From Chitinophaga oryziterrae (GTDB lineage: Bacteria > Bacteroidota > Bacteroidia > Chitinophagales > Chitinophagaceae): a stretch of DNA of 64,000 nucleotides. The notes beneath the pieces were generated by a model. That model searched no databases and was not told where the DNA came from. It saw nothing but the letters and a program-made list of their open reading frames with translations. How positions within the stretch are numbered: the first letter of the stretch is position 1; every line of letters begins with the position of its first letter. Both the position numbers and the translations under genes were made by a program. The stretch is taken from contig NZ_WRXO01000002.1 of assembly GCF_009758125.1 (NCBI RefSeq), forward strand, positions 496,001-560,000, given 5' to 3'. This document shows, piece by piece, positions 52,477 through 61,028 of the stretch.

Positions 52477-53604
52477 TTATATAATATCCTTCAACTTAGT
52501 CACTACTTCATCCACTTCTTCTTTCGTATTATTCTTGCTGAAAGAGAACCTTACCGCTATATGGTTAGGGTTGCTGGAAATGGCGCGGATCACATGAGAA
52601 CCCAGATCTGCGCCGGATGTACAGGCACTGCCCCCGGAGGCACAGATACCATTGATATCCAGGTTAAACAACAGCATCTCGCTCTTTTCTGTTTTAGGGA
52701 AAGACACGTTCAGCACTGTGTACAGGCTACGGCCATACAGATCGCCATTAAAACCGATACCCGGAATATGTTGCTGCAATTGTTCTGCCATGTACATACG
52801 CAGGTCGTTGATGTATTTGCTGTATTCTTCGTAATGAACAGTAGCCAGTTCCAGCGCTTTGGCAAAACCAACAATGCCGTACAGGTTCTCTGTACCGGCA
52901 CGCATGTTGCGCTCCTGGGAACCACCCTGTATAAGAGGGGTGATCTTCACATTCTCATTTACATAGAGGATACCCACGCCTTTAGGACCATGGAACTTGT
53001 GTCCTGCTCCGTTAATGAAATGTACAGGTGTGTTGCGGAGGTCGAAAGGATAGTGCCCTACGGTTTGCACAGTATCGGAATGGAAGATAGCATCGAATTC
53101 TTTGCAAAGGTTACCTACAGCATGTATGTCCAGCAGATTGCCGATCTCATTGTTAGCATGCATGAGTGTTACCAGGCATCTCTCTTTGGAGCCGGCCAGT
53201 AGTTCACGCAGGTGAGCCGGGTCCACATGTCCGTCTGCCAGCAGGCGTACATTGCTGAGTTTCACGTTCTCCTTAGAGTGCAGGTGTTCTACAGTGTGCA
53301 GGGTAGCGTGGTGTTCTATCTCGGAAGAGATGATATGACGGCAACCCAGGTTATGGATGGCCGCAGCAATAGCAGTGTTGCTGCTTTCTGTGCCTCCGGA
53401 AGTGAAGAAGATCTCTCCGGGATTGGCGTTCAGGATCTTTGCGACTGACTTACGTGCCGTTTCAATGGCCAGACGTGTTTCGCGGCCATATGAATAAATA
53501 GAAGACGGGTTCCCGAACTTCTCGGTCATGTAAGGCAGCATCACATCCAGGACGTCTTTATCCAGCGGCGTGGTAGCTGCATTGTCAAAGTATATTCTTT
53601 TCAA
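52477..53604 (-). CDS. Cysteine desulfurase, NifS/IscS family
   Basis: This PLP enzyme takes sulfur from cysteine for iron-sulfur clusters or tRNA thiolation. Motifs: RIYFDNAATTPLD, FFTSGGTESSNTAI, THE-type EIEHHATLH, the PLP-lysine region FINGAGHKFHGPKGVG, and the active-site cysteine in GICASGGSACTSG. The in-frame TTG at 53604 directly precedes KRIYFDNAAT and is the best start, giving 375 residues. The longer frame to 53661 also begins with TTG and adds a non-homologous tail. No ATG occurs before the conserved core. No scaffold gene is adjacent. Confidence 0.92.
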   Translation of the reverse strand: MKRIYFDNAATTPLDKDVLDVMLPYMTEKFGNPSSIYSYGRETRLAIETARKSVAKILNANPGEIFFTSGGTESSNTAIAAAIHNLGCRHIISSEIEHHATLHTVEHLHSKENVKLSNVRLLADGHVDPAHLRELLAGSKERCLVTLMHANNEIGNLLDIHAVGNLCKEFDAIFHSDTVQTVGHYPFDLRNTPVHFINGAGHKFHGPKGVGILYVNENVKITPLIQGGSQERNMRAGTENLYGIVGFAKALELATVHYEEYSKYINDLRMYMAEQLQQHIPGIGFNGDLYGRSLYTVLNVSFPKTEKSEMLLFNLDINGICASGGSACTSGADLGSHVIRAISSNPNHIAVRFSFSKNNTKEEVDEVVTKLKDII

Positions 53605-53640
53605 GGTGGTTGGTGGTTTTTGATATAAAATAAATGCCCG

Positions 53641-53656
53641 TTGGCGGACACAAATG
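53641..53656. repeat. 16-bp direct repeat, copy 1
   Basis: TTGGCGGACACAAATG differs by one base from 53744-53759, which belongs to the glmM terminator hairpin. This copy has only a weak dyad (GGACA-CAAA-TGTCC) and lies just upstream of the desulfurase start on the minus strand. It may be a decayed duplicate of the terminator. Confidence 0.5.
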
Positions 53657-53700
53657 TCCAACTTTTTTTGAAAATAACGCTAAAACGTGTAGTGCCTCAG

Positions 53701-53720
53701 TTTGATTACATAATCTACGC
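53701..53720. repeat. 20-bp motif, copy 2 of 2
   Basis: TTTGATTACATAATCTACGC matches 19 of 20 bases with 32-51. It lies about 100 nt upstream of the desulfurase start on the minus strand, in a possible regulatory position. The regulator is unknown. Confidence 0.5.
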
Positions 53721-53740
53721 TGGCATAACATTTAAAAACG

Positions 53741-53775
53741 AAATTGGCGGATACAAATGATGTATCCGCCAATTT
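53741..53775 (-). terminator. Intrinsic terminator after glmM
   Basis: AAATTGGCGGATACA (53741-53755) pairs perfectly with TGTATCCGCCAATTT (53761-53775), a 15-bp stem with AATGA loop. Read on the minus strand it is followed by CGTTTTTAAATG, and it ends the leftward glmM gene 23 nt after its stop. Confidence 0.85.
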
Positions 53776-53797
53776 GCCCATATATCTTTACTGATTA

Positions 53798-55180
53798 TCA
53801 ATGCATAAACTCACGGATATCCTGCATGATCCTCTTGGCGATATTATCTGCCGTGGTCTCATTCTGGCTTTCCGCATAGATCCTGATAATAGGTTCTGTA
53901 TTGGATGTACGTAAGTGTACCCAATCTTTCTCAAACTCTATTTTCAGACCGTCTTCTGTGTTCAGCGGCTGATTTTTGTATTTGCCTTTGATCTTTTCAA
54001 AGATGTCTTTTACGTCCACACCTTTGTCGAGTTCTATTTTGTTCTTGGAAATGAAATAGTCGGGATAGCTGTTACGCAATGCTTTCAGGTTCTTTTTGCT
54101 TTGAGCCAGGTGACTCAGGAACAAACCAACACCGATGAGTGCATCACGGCCATAGTGCAGGTCCGGAACAATGATACCACCATTACCTTCTCCACCGATT
54201 ACGGCATTTACTTCCTTCATTTTACGCACCACATTTACTTCCCCAACAGCAGAAGGATGGTATTCTCCGCCATTTTTGAGGGTAATGTCCTTCAGTGCCT
54301 GGGTGGAAGAGAGATTGGAAACGGTATTCCCTTTCCTGGTCTTTAATATATAATCAGCCACGGCTACCAGGGTATATTCTTCACCAAACATGCTGCCATC
54401 TTCACAAACAAAGCAAAGGCGGTCAACGTCAGGGTCTACTGCTATGCCCAGGTCGGCATTGGACTTATTCACTTCATTACTGAGGGCCGTCAGGTTCTCC
54501 GGTAACGGTTCCGGATTATGACTGAATTTGCCGTTCACCTCATCGAATAATACAGTTACATCCTCTACTCCCAGCGCTTTGAGCAGGGCAGGGATGAAGA
54601 TGGCGCCGGTAGAGTTTACCGCATCCAGTACTACTTTGAAGTTACGGGCCTTGATAGCCGGCACATCCACCAGGGGGTAGTTAACTACCAGGTCTATGTG
54701 TTTCTGCAGATAACTGTCGTCTTTACGGTAAGTACCCAGTTTGGAGACGTCTGCAAAGACAAAGTCTTCCCGTGCGGCGATGTCCAGTAAGAGGGCTCCT
54801 TCTTCTCCGGAGATGAATTCTCCTTCGCTGTTCAGCAGTTTCAGGGCGTTCCATTCTTTAGGATTGTGACTGGCAGTGAGGATGATACCGCCAGCGGCGT
54901 TTTCCATCTTCACGGCTATTTCCACAGTCGGAGTGGTGGAGAGGTCCAGATCAACCACATCCAGGCCAAGGCCGTTGAGGGTTGCCACTACCAGTTGCTT
55001 CACCATTTCTCCGGAAATACGTCCGTCACGTCCGATAACTACTTTTTTATTGTCGGATTGCTGTGTCAGCCAGGTGCCGTAGGCAGCTGTAAATTTGACA
55101 ACATCAAGCGGGGAGAGTCCCTCGCCGGGTTTGCCTCCAATAGTTCCGCGAATACCGGAAATTGATTTGATCAGTGCCAC
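53798..55180 (-). CDS. glmM: Phosphoglucosamine mutase
   Basis: It converts glucosamine-6-phosphate to glucosamine-1-phosphate for UDP-GlcNAc, peptidoglycan and LPS synthesis. The phosphoserine Ser104 is in GIILTASHNPKEWNALK; the metal loop is AVDPDVDRLCFVCEDG; the sugar-binding loop is IGGEGNGGIIVPD; the phosphate-binding end is LRTSNTEPIIRIYAE. Length 460 residues. It stands alone with its own terminator. A phosphomannomutase of the same superfamily is the alternative, but SGIRGTIGG with this spacing favours GlmM. Confidence 0.9.
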   Translation of the reverse strand: MALIKSISGIRGTIGGKPGEGLSPLDVVKFTAAYGTWLTQQSDNKKVVIGRDGRISGEMVKQLVVATLNGLGLDVVDLDLSTTPTVEIAVKMENAAGGIILTASHNPKEWNALKLLNSEGEFISGEEGALLLDIAAREDFVFADVSKLGTYRKDDSYLQKHIDLVVNYPLVDVPAIKARNFKVVLDAVNSTGAIFIPALLKALGVEDVTVLFDEVNGKFSHNPEPLPENLTALSNEVNKSNADLGIAVDPDVDRLCFVCEDGSMFGEEYTLVAVADYILKTRKGNTVSNLSSTQALKDITLKNGGEYHPSAVGEVNVVRKMKEVNAVIGGEGNGGIIVPDLHYGRDALIGVGLFLSHLAQSKKNLKALRNSYPDYFISKNKIELDKGVDVKDIFEKIKGKYKNQPLNTEDGLKIEFEKDWVHLRTSNTEPIIRIYAESQNETTADNIAKRIMQDIREFMH

Positions 55181-55308
55181 GATTTTTCAATTTTTAAAGG
55201 AAGGGCAAATATAAAGTGACTATTCCCAAAAGAAAAATTCCATATTTCCTACTGCGGTCCTATATACCCTCAAAGGCCCTGCCAGGTAAAATTCAATGGT
55301 ATATATAT

Positions 55309-55330
55309 GATTTTAAGTTGATTTTAAGTT
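55309..55330 (+). promoter_or_regulatory. Tandem 11-bp direct repeat, PhoB/OmpR-type box candidate
   Basis: GATTTTAAGTT is repeated exactly twice (55309-55319 and 55320-55330), giving heptamers TTAAGTT spaced by 4 nt. The repeat ends 11 nt before the -33 box of the downstream promoter. This is the geometry used by OmpR/PhoB-family activators. The regulator is not in the window. Confidence 0.5.
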
Positions 55331-55341
55331 CTTATACCCCC

Positions 55342-55370
55342 TTTGATAGAAGTGGAATTTGGTATATTTG
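55342..55370 (+). promoter_or_regulatory. Promoter of the LtaS-like operon
   Basis: TTTG at 55342-55345 and TATATTTG at 55363-55370 (exact TAnnTTTG) are separated by 17 nt. The inferred start is about 55 nt before the ATG at 55434. This is the best promoter match in the window. Confidence 0.7.
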
Positions 55371-55433
55371 CAGCCACGTTTAAATTTTTGTTATGTTTTT
55401 AAACGCATTTGATCTAAAACAGTTGCTCTTTAC

Positions 55434-57449
55434 ATGAAATACACTTGGAAGAATATACCACGGTATATTCGTTACGTTATTTTGCAGGCATCTTACCTAT
55501 TCCTTTTTTCTGTAATATTCCGCCTGGTATTCTACTTCTTCTTTTTTAAGACTACCGTAACAGGCACATCACCTGTTCTGAAGGCCTGGTATCTTGGATT
55601 GAAGTTCGACTTGCGGCTTACCCTGATCCTGATGGTCCCGGTCCTGATTATTACACTGATATGGCGGAACGGGTTCTTTCACAAGACTTTCCTTCGCAGG
55701 ATTGCCTTCTGGTACTTCTTTATCATATACTTCGTGCTTATATTATTATATGCCCTGGACCTGGGGCATTATGCCTACCTGGCCCTGCGTATAGATCCTA
55801 ACATTTCCCGCTTCCTGTTAAGTGGTGAGAGAGCGGATACTGCCAGTATGTTGTGGCAGACCTACCCGGTGATACGTGCTTTCATCGGCCTGCTGCTGTT
55901 CCTGTTCCTTGTTAGCAGGTTGCTGATGACTACTTACCGCAGACTGGCCAACCAGCCGCCTAAGAAGATCACCAACTGGCGTTTTGCAGGATGGGCAACC
56001 AGTGTAGTGCTGCTTTTTGCCGCCGGCATCTATGGGAACTTTGCTTATTTCCCGCTGCGCTGGAGCCAGGCGATGTTCTCCCGCGATAACGGGATTACCA
56101 GTCTTGCACTCAATCCTATCTTATACCTCGTATCCAACCTGTCTGTAAGAAATGATACCTACGATCTGAAAATGACCAGGAAGTATTATCCCGTGATAGC
56201 GAAATACCTGGCCGTAGATAGTCCGGATGTAGATAAGCTGAACTTTGTAAGAACAATAGCGGCAGATCCGTCCAGGCGTAAAATGAACGTTGTACTGGTA
56301 ATGCTGGAATCTACCGGTGCCTGTGTAACCAGTATGTACGGTAATCCTATGCAGGCTACACCACATATGAAGAGCATTGCAGACAGTGGCATCCTGTTCA
56401 AACATTTTTATGTGCCGGCTATCAGTACGGCAAGAACAGTGTACGGTGTAACAACCGGTTTACCGGATATCGCGATGGCCAATACTGCTTCCCGTCACCC
56501 GAAGATGGTGGACCAGCGGGTAGTGATGGACCAGTTCCATGGGTACGAAAAGTACTACCTGCTGGGTGGTAATACCAACTGGGCAAACATCCGTGCAATA
56601 TTTACCAGCAATGTGGAAGGTGTGAAAATCTTTGAAGAAGGTTATTATAAAGCACCGAAAGCAGACGTATGGGGTGTATCTGATTACGACCTGGTTACAG
56701 AAGCAGATGAAATTTTCAGGGATGCCCATCAGCGTAATCAACCTTTCATTGCCTTCCTGCAACTGGCAGATAATCACCCTCCTTATACTACTACGGCCGG
56801 TTCGGGCGACTTTAAAAAAGTCACTGAAAAGGATATAGATATGGAGAAGTTCAAACAGGCAGGCTTCGTTTCCATAGATCAGTTTAATGCTTTACGTTAT
56901 GAAGATTACAACGTAGGACACCTGATAGACCTGGCAAGGAAAGGCGGTTACCTGGAAAATACCGTATTCATTATGTTTGGGGATCATAACTGCGCGCTGA
57001 ATCCTTACCACTTCATGCCGATACCGGAATATGAACTGGGCAGCGGCGGTGTACATACGACTTGCTTTATGTATAGTCCGGGTAATGTGCAGCCGGCAGT
57101 AGTGAACCAGACGACCAGCCTGGTGGATGTATACCCTACAATGGCCACCATAGTGGGTATGCCGGTTAAGAACTATACGCTTGGACAGAATATGCTCGAT
57201 TCTTCCCGTGCAGGTCGCTATGCTTTTAGTACTTTTGTAAAGAATATGCAGACATATATTGCCATAATGGGCGACAGATACCAGTATGAGATTAATTATG
57301 CGACGCAGGAATCTGCTTTGTACGATCTTCAGGGAGACCCATTAAAGAATATAAAGCTGCAACAACCGGATACGGCAAAGGCGCTCGATAATTTAACGCG
57401 TGCATTTTACGAAAGCACCCGATATTTGATGTTTAATAATAAGAAATAG
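55434..57449 (+). CDS. LTA synthase-like membrane sulfatase/phosphotransferase
   Basis: The 671-residue protein has five predicted N-terminal membrane helices (to about 210). A periplasmic domain of the alkaline-phosphatase/sulfatase superfamily of the LtaS type follows: MNVVLVMLESTGACVTSMYG, the probable nucleophile Thr in AISTARTVYGVTTGLP, FLQLADNHPPYTT and FIMFGDHNCALNPYHF. Such proteins transfer phosphoglycerol or phosphoethanolamine to lipids or glycans. Bacteroidetes do not make classical lipoteichoic acid, so the substrate is open. It is the first gene of a five-gene co-directional run that includes a PAP2 phosphatase. Confidence 0.88.
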   Translation: MKYTWKNIPRYIRYVILQASYLFLFSVIFRLVFYFFFFKTTVTGTSPVLKAWYLGLKFDLRLTLILMVPVLIITLIWRNGFFHKTFLRRIAFWYFFIIYFVLILLYALDLGHYAYLALRIDPNISRFLLSGERADTASMLWQTYPVIRAFIGLLLFLFLVSRLLMTTYRRLANQPPKKITNWRFAGWATSVVLLFAAGIYGNFAYFPLRWSQAMFSRDNGITSLALNPILYLVSNLSVRNDTYDLKMTRKYYPVIAKYLAVDSPDVDKLNFVRTIAADPSRRKMNVVLVMLESTGACVTSMYGNPMQATPHMKSIADSGILFKHFYVPAISTARTVYGVTTGLPDIAMANTASRHPKMVDQRVVMDQFHGYEKYYLLGGNTNWANIRAIFTSNVEGVKIFEEGYYKAPKADVWGVSDYDLVTEADEIFRDAHQRNQPFIAFLQLADNHPPYTTTAGSGDFKKVTEKDIDMEKFKQAGFVSIDQFNALRYEDYNVGHLIDLARKGGYLENTVFIMFGDHNCALNPYHFMPIPEYELGSGGVHTTCFMYSPGNVQPAVVNQTTSLVDVYPTMATIVGMPVKNYTLGQNMLDSSRAGRYAFSTFVKNMQTYIAIMGDRYQYEINYATQESALYDLQGDPLKNIKLQQPDTAKALDNLTRAFYESTRYLMFNNKK

Positions 57450-57468
57450 GGCGCATTTATTACAAAGC

Positions 57469-58236
57469 ATGGAAGTTTATAAAGAGATTGACGTGGAAGT
57501 ACAAAAACAATGGTTTAAAGACTGGTTTAATTCTCCTTATTATCACCTGTTATATAATAACCGGGATAGTCAGGAAGCAGCATCTTTCATAGATCATCTC
57601 CTGGAGTACCTGCACCCGGCTGCAGATGCCACCATGCTGGATGTGGCCTGTGGCCGCGGCCGTCATTCAAAATACCTGGCAGACAAAGGATATACTGTTA
57701 CCGGTATAGACCTGTCTATACAAAGTATCAACATCGCCAAAAAGATGGAAAATGATCATCTGAGCTTTTTCCAGCACGATATGCGCCTTCCTTTCAGGGT
57801 CAATTACTTCGACTTTGTCTTTAACTTCTTTACCAGTTTCGGTTATTTTGATACGCAACGTGAGAACGAAAATGCCTTACGTACGCTGAAGAATGCCCTG
57901 AAACCCGGCGGTACCCTGGTACTGGATTACCTGAACAGCTCATATGTGGCTGCTCACCTGGTACCGGAAGAATCTAAGGAAAAGGAGAATGTATTATTTG
58001 ATATCCAGCGGGAAGTAGCAGACCATAAATTCCTGAAACAGATTGATATCCTGGACCAGTCCAGGAAACAGCGGGCTTGCTTTACGGAAAGCGTAAACGC
58101 ATATACGAGAGAGGATTTTGAAGAAATGTTTGCCCATCAGGGATTAGAGATAGTACAGATCTTTGGGGACTACCAATTTAATAACTACGATGAACAGGCT
58201 TCACCACGACTGATCATTATAGCTACAAAACCATAG
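57469..58236 (+). CDS. Class I SAM-dependent methyltransferase
   Basis: The 255-residue soluble protein has the SAM-binding motif I in MLDVACGRGRHSKYLADKGY with acidic TGIDLSIQSI. Motif II/III follows around FDFVFNFFTSFGYFDTQREN and LKPGGTLVLDYLNSSYV, and there is a C-terminal beta-rich extension. The substrate is unknown. It starts 19 nt after the LtaS-like gene and is followed after 2 nt by the PAP2 gene, so a lipid or glycan-related role is possible from context only. Confidence 0.88.
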   Translation: MEVYKEIDVEVQKQWFKDWFNSPYYHLLYNNRDSQEAASFIDHLLEYLHPAADATMLDVACGRGRHSKYLADKGYTVTGIDLSIQSINIAKKMENDHLSFFQHDMRLPFRVNYFDFVFNFFTSFGYFDTQRENENALRTLKNALKPGGTLVLDYLNSSYVAAHLVPEESKEKENVLFDIQREVADHKFLKQIDILDQSRKQRACFTESVNAYTREDFEEMFAHQGLEIVQIFGDYQFNNYDEQASPRLIIIATKP

Positions 58237-58238
58237 CC

Positions 58239-58817
58239 ATGCTGGAGAAACTGCTTCGTCTGGATCTTAAACTCTTTTTCCGGATCAATAATCAATGGCA
58301 GCATCCCTGGCTGGATGCTATCATTCCCTGGTTGAGGGAGCCTTTTGTATGGGCGCCTTTATACCTGTTCCTGGGCCTGTTCGTCACTATCAATTATAAA
58401 TGGAGAGGATTCTGGTGGATCGCATTCTTCCTGATTACTTTCGGACTGGCAGACCAGTCAAGTTCTCACATCAAAGACTGGATAGGCCGTGTAAGACCCT
58501 GCCGTGATCCTTTATTACAGCATTATGTGAGGGTACTTGTGTCATATTGTCCGGGTAGTGGCAGCTTTACCTCTAATCATGCTGCCAACCATTTCGCATT
58601 AGGTACTTTTTGTTTTCTTACATTCAGGCATATTTCCAAATGGTATGCCTCTCTGTTCTTCCTCTGGGCTTTTATGATCAGCTATGCCCAGGTGTATGTG
58701 GGTGTGCATTATCCGCTGGATGTTGCCGGCGGTGCTGTACTCGGCATATTTATTGGGTTGTTGAGCGGCGGGTTCTTTCAGCGCCGTATCAGGCTGGAAG
58801 ATGAATTAACACCATGA
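58239..58817 (+). CDS. PAP2 family membrane phosphatase
   Basis: The 192-residue membrane protein has the three PAP2 motifs in altered form: KDWIGRVRP (intact KX6RP), FTSNHAANHF (in place of PSGH, with the catalytic His kept) and AQVYVGVHYPLDV (in place of SRX5HX3D, Arg replaced by Gln, nucleophile His and Asp kept). Several membrane helices surround them. It likely dephosphorylates a lipid pyrophosphate such as undecaprenyl or phosphatidylglycerol phosphate. It overlaps the ZIP gene by 4 nt. Confidence 0.87.
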   Translation: MLEKLLRLDLKLFFRINNQWQHPWLDAIIPWLREPFVWAPLYLFLGLFVTINYKWRGFWWIAFFLITFGLADQSSSHIKDWIGRVRPCRDPLLQHYVRVLVSYCPGSGSFTSNHAANHFALGTFCFLTFRHISKWYASLFFLWAFMISYAQVYVGVHYPLDVAGGAVLGIFIGLLSGGFFQRRIRLEDELTP

Positions 58818-59545
58818 ACTGGATCTTCTTAATAATTATATTTCTTGCAACCCTTGGTGGGGGCATTATTCCAATGGTAGTCAGGCGGATACATCCTAAC
58901 CTGCCTCTTTATCTGCTGGGCTTTACCGGCGCCTGTCTTTTCGGGATCACTATCTTGCACCTGCTGCCGGAAGTATTCCATGAACTGGGACATAGTGCCG
59001 GCATTTACATTGTGATCGGTTTCTTTTTCCAGGTAGCTTTAGCACAGTTGTCACACGGTACGGAACACGGACATACACATGTGCCCCAGAACGATCATCA
59101 TCATGTGGCCGTAGCTCCTTTGTTGCTGGGATTATCTATACACGCTTTCATGGAAGGTATCCCGCTGGGATTCCATTTTAATGACAGCGCGTCCATGTCT
59201 TCCCTGGTCATAGGTGTAGCCGCCCATAAACTGCCGGAAGCACTAACGCTGATGACAGTAATGCTTCATTCCCATCAGAAAGGAATGAAATTGTGGCGAA
59301 TCTTACTTATCTTTTCGCTTGTAACACCACTGGCTGCAGTGCTTGCCGCTGAAGCAGGCAGCCATTCTGCACAGATGGAACATGTCCTTACATATGTGGT
59401 AGCGCTCGTCATCGGGGCCTTTCTGCATATATCAACCACCATATTTTATGAGAGCGGCACCAAACACCATGAATTGAGCTACCGCAAGGTATTGGCTATT
59501 TCAGCAGGACTGCTTTTAGCATTTCTTACCTTAATATTTGAATAA
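58814..59545 (+). CDS. ZIP family divalent metal transporter
   Basis: The 243-residue membrane protein moves Zn or a related divalent metal into the cytoplasm. It has a His-rich variable loop (HGTEHGHTHVPQNDHHHV) after three helices. The two metal-site helices are LLGLSIHAFMEGIPLGFHF (TM4) and VIGVAAHKLPEALTLMTVML (TM5). The start overlaps the PAP2 stop (ATGA). No zinc-responsive site is visible inside the operon. Confidence 0.92.
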   Translation: MNWIFLIIIFLATLGGGIIPMVVRRIHPNLPLYLLGFTGACLFGITILHLLPEVFHELGHSAGIYIVIGFFFQVALAQLSHGTEHGHTHVPQNDHHHVAVAPLLLGLSIHAFMEGIPLGFHFNDSASMSSLVIGVAAHKLPEALTLMTVMLHSHQKGMKLWRILLIFSLVTPLAAVLAAEAGSHSAQMEHVLTYVVALVIGAFLHISTTIFYESGTKHHELSYRKVLAISAGLLLAFLTLIFE

Positions 59546-59568
59546 TTCTTTATTTTAGCCTTTGTATC

Positions 59569-60870
59569 ATGGAAGTCGTCGTCATTATCCTCGTCCTTAT
59601 TTTATTAAATGGCTTGTTCTCAATGTCTGAGAGTGCCATGGAATCGGCCCGTAAAGCAAGGCTGGAATTCCTGGCCAACAAAGGCGATGAAAAGGCAAAA
59701 ACAGCGCTCAAGCTGGCCAACAACCCTGACAGATTTTTATCCACTGTTCAGATAGGTATTACTCTCATTAGTATTTTAATAGGTATCTACTCCGGTGCAA
59801 CCTGGAGAATGGAACTCATAGATATAGTGGCACGGATAGAATATCTGGCGCCTTACAGCCATGGCATTGCCACGGCTATCATCGTGCTGGTGATCACTTA
59901 CTTCACCATCGTATTGGGTGAACTGGTGCCCAAACGCCTGGGTGTTGCCCGTCCGGAAGCTATTTCCAGACAACTGGCTGCGCCTATGCTCTGGTTATCC
60001 AGGATCACTTCACCTTTTATCTGGTTGCTCACCATCTCAACAAACCTGCTGGTAAGCTTGTTTAAGCTGCAACCTTCAGATAATAACAATGTGACGGAAG
60101 AAGAGATCAAAGCGATGATCAATGAAGGAACAAGTTCCGGCGCTATTGAAGAAACCGAGCAGGAGATCATTGAGCGTGTATTCCATCTTGGAGACCGTAA
60201 CATCACCTCTCTCATGACCCACCGTACAGATATAGTATGGCTGGATATGACCGATCAGAAAGAAATTTTAAGAGATAAGATTTTTGAGAGCGTACACTCT
60301 GTTTACCCTGTATGCGATGGCCAGATAGATAAAATATTGGGTATCGTATCTATTAAGGACCTCTACCTGGCTGCTGCCAGCAACAATTACACCCTGGAAC
60401 CAATCATAAAGAAACCCCTCTTTATCCCGGAGAACAACTCTGCTTACCAGGTACTGGAAAAATTCAAGGAAACGCAGAGTCATGCTGCATTTATCGTGGA
60501 TGAATATGGTACGTTCCTGGGCATGATCACATTAAATGATATCCTGGAAGCCATTGTAGGCGATATGCCGGAAACCGGTCAGGATGATGATTATGAGATC
60601 GTAAGACGTGAAGACGGATCTTACCTGGTAGACGGGCAGATTCCTTTTTACGATTTCCTCAGCCGTTTCGATAAGGAAGACTGGATGGCCGAATTTGAGC
60701 AGGAGTTTGATACGATGGCAGGTTTTATTCTCCATCACCAGGAACATATACCCAAAATCGGAGAAAAGTTCGAATGGAGAGGATTTACTTTTGAAATAGT
60801 TGATATGGATGCCCACCGTATTGATAAAGTATTGGTGGAAGCTCCCGAACCAGGGGTCGAAGAAGGATAA
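59569..60870 (+). CDS. CNNM/CorC (hemolysin-family) membrane protein
   Basis: The 433-residue protein has a DUF21 membrane domain (about 1-190; LVLILLNGLFSMSESAMESA, TVQIGITLISILIGIYSGA, FTIVLGELVPKRLGVA). A pair of CBS domains follows (about 205-330; LMTHRTDIVWLDM, HAAFIVDEYGTFLGMITLND), then a CorC/HlyC C-terminal domain (from about 345). Proteins of this type are implicated in Mg2+ or Co2+ efflux; the name hemolysin is historical. It follows the ZIP gene by 23 nt, giving a metal-transport pair. Confidence 0.92.
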   Translation: MEVVVIILVLILLNGLFSMSESAMESARKARLEFLANKGDEKAKTALKLANNPDRFLSTVQIGITLISILIGIYSGATWRMELIDIVARIEYLAPYSHGIATAIIVLVITYFTIVLGELVPKRLGVARPEAISRQLAAPMLWLSRITSPFIWLLTISTNLLVSLFKLQPSDNNNVTEEEIKAMINEGTSSGAIEETEQEIIERVFHLGDRNITSLMTHRTDIVWLDMTDQKEILRDKIFESVHSVYPVCDGQIDKILGIVSIKDLYLAAASNNYTLEPIIKKPLFIPENNSAYQVLEKFKETQSHAAFIVDEYGTFLGMITLNDILEAIVGDMPETGQDDDYEIVRREDGSYLVDGQIPFYDFLSRFDKEDWMAEFEQEFDTMAGFILHHQEHIPKIGEKFEWRGFTFEIVDMDAHRIDKVLVEAPEPGVEEG

Positions 60871-60981
60871 TACAACAACCGGTAGTGACTCAGTCTGATT
60901 TTTGGATGCAGGGCGAAGCCCCGCAAAATCCCCCTGAGGCGCTATCAAATAACCTATATTATGTTCTTAATTAGAATTTGC

Positions 60982-60989
60982 TAATTTTG
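60982..60989 (+). promoter_or_regulatory. Candidate -7 box ahead of the pigment-type genes
   Basis: TAATTTTG matches TAnnTTTG, about 40 nt before the ATG at 61029. The region where a -33 box would lie (60961-60965, ATGTT) is weak. A new transcript starting here is plausible because the gap to the preceding gene is 158 nt. Confidence 0.4.
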
Positions 60990-61028
60990 AGGGCTTTTTC
61001 ACATATTTAAATATTATAATTTAAAATA

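Noticed and set aside
58239-58817. Inactive PAP2 protein because PSGH and SRX5H motifs are altered
   Set aside because: The catalytic histidines, KX6RP and final Asp are kept, and this altered form looks familiar among Bacteroidetes homologues; loss of function is not supported.
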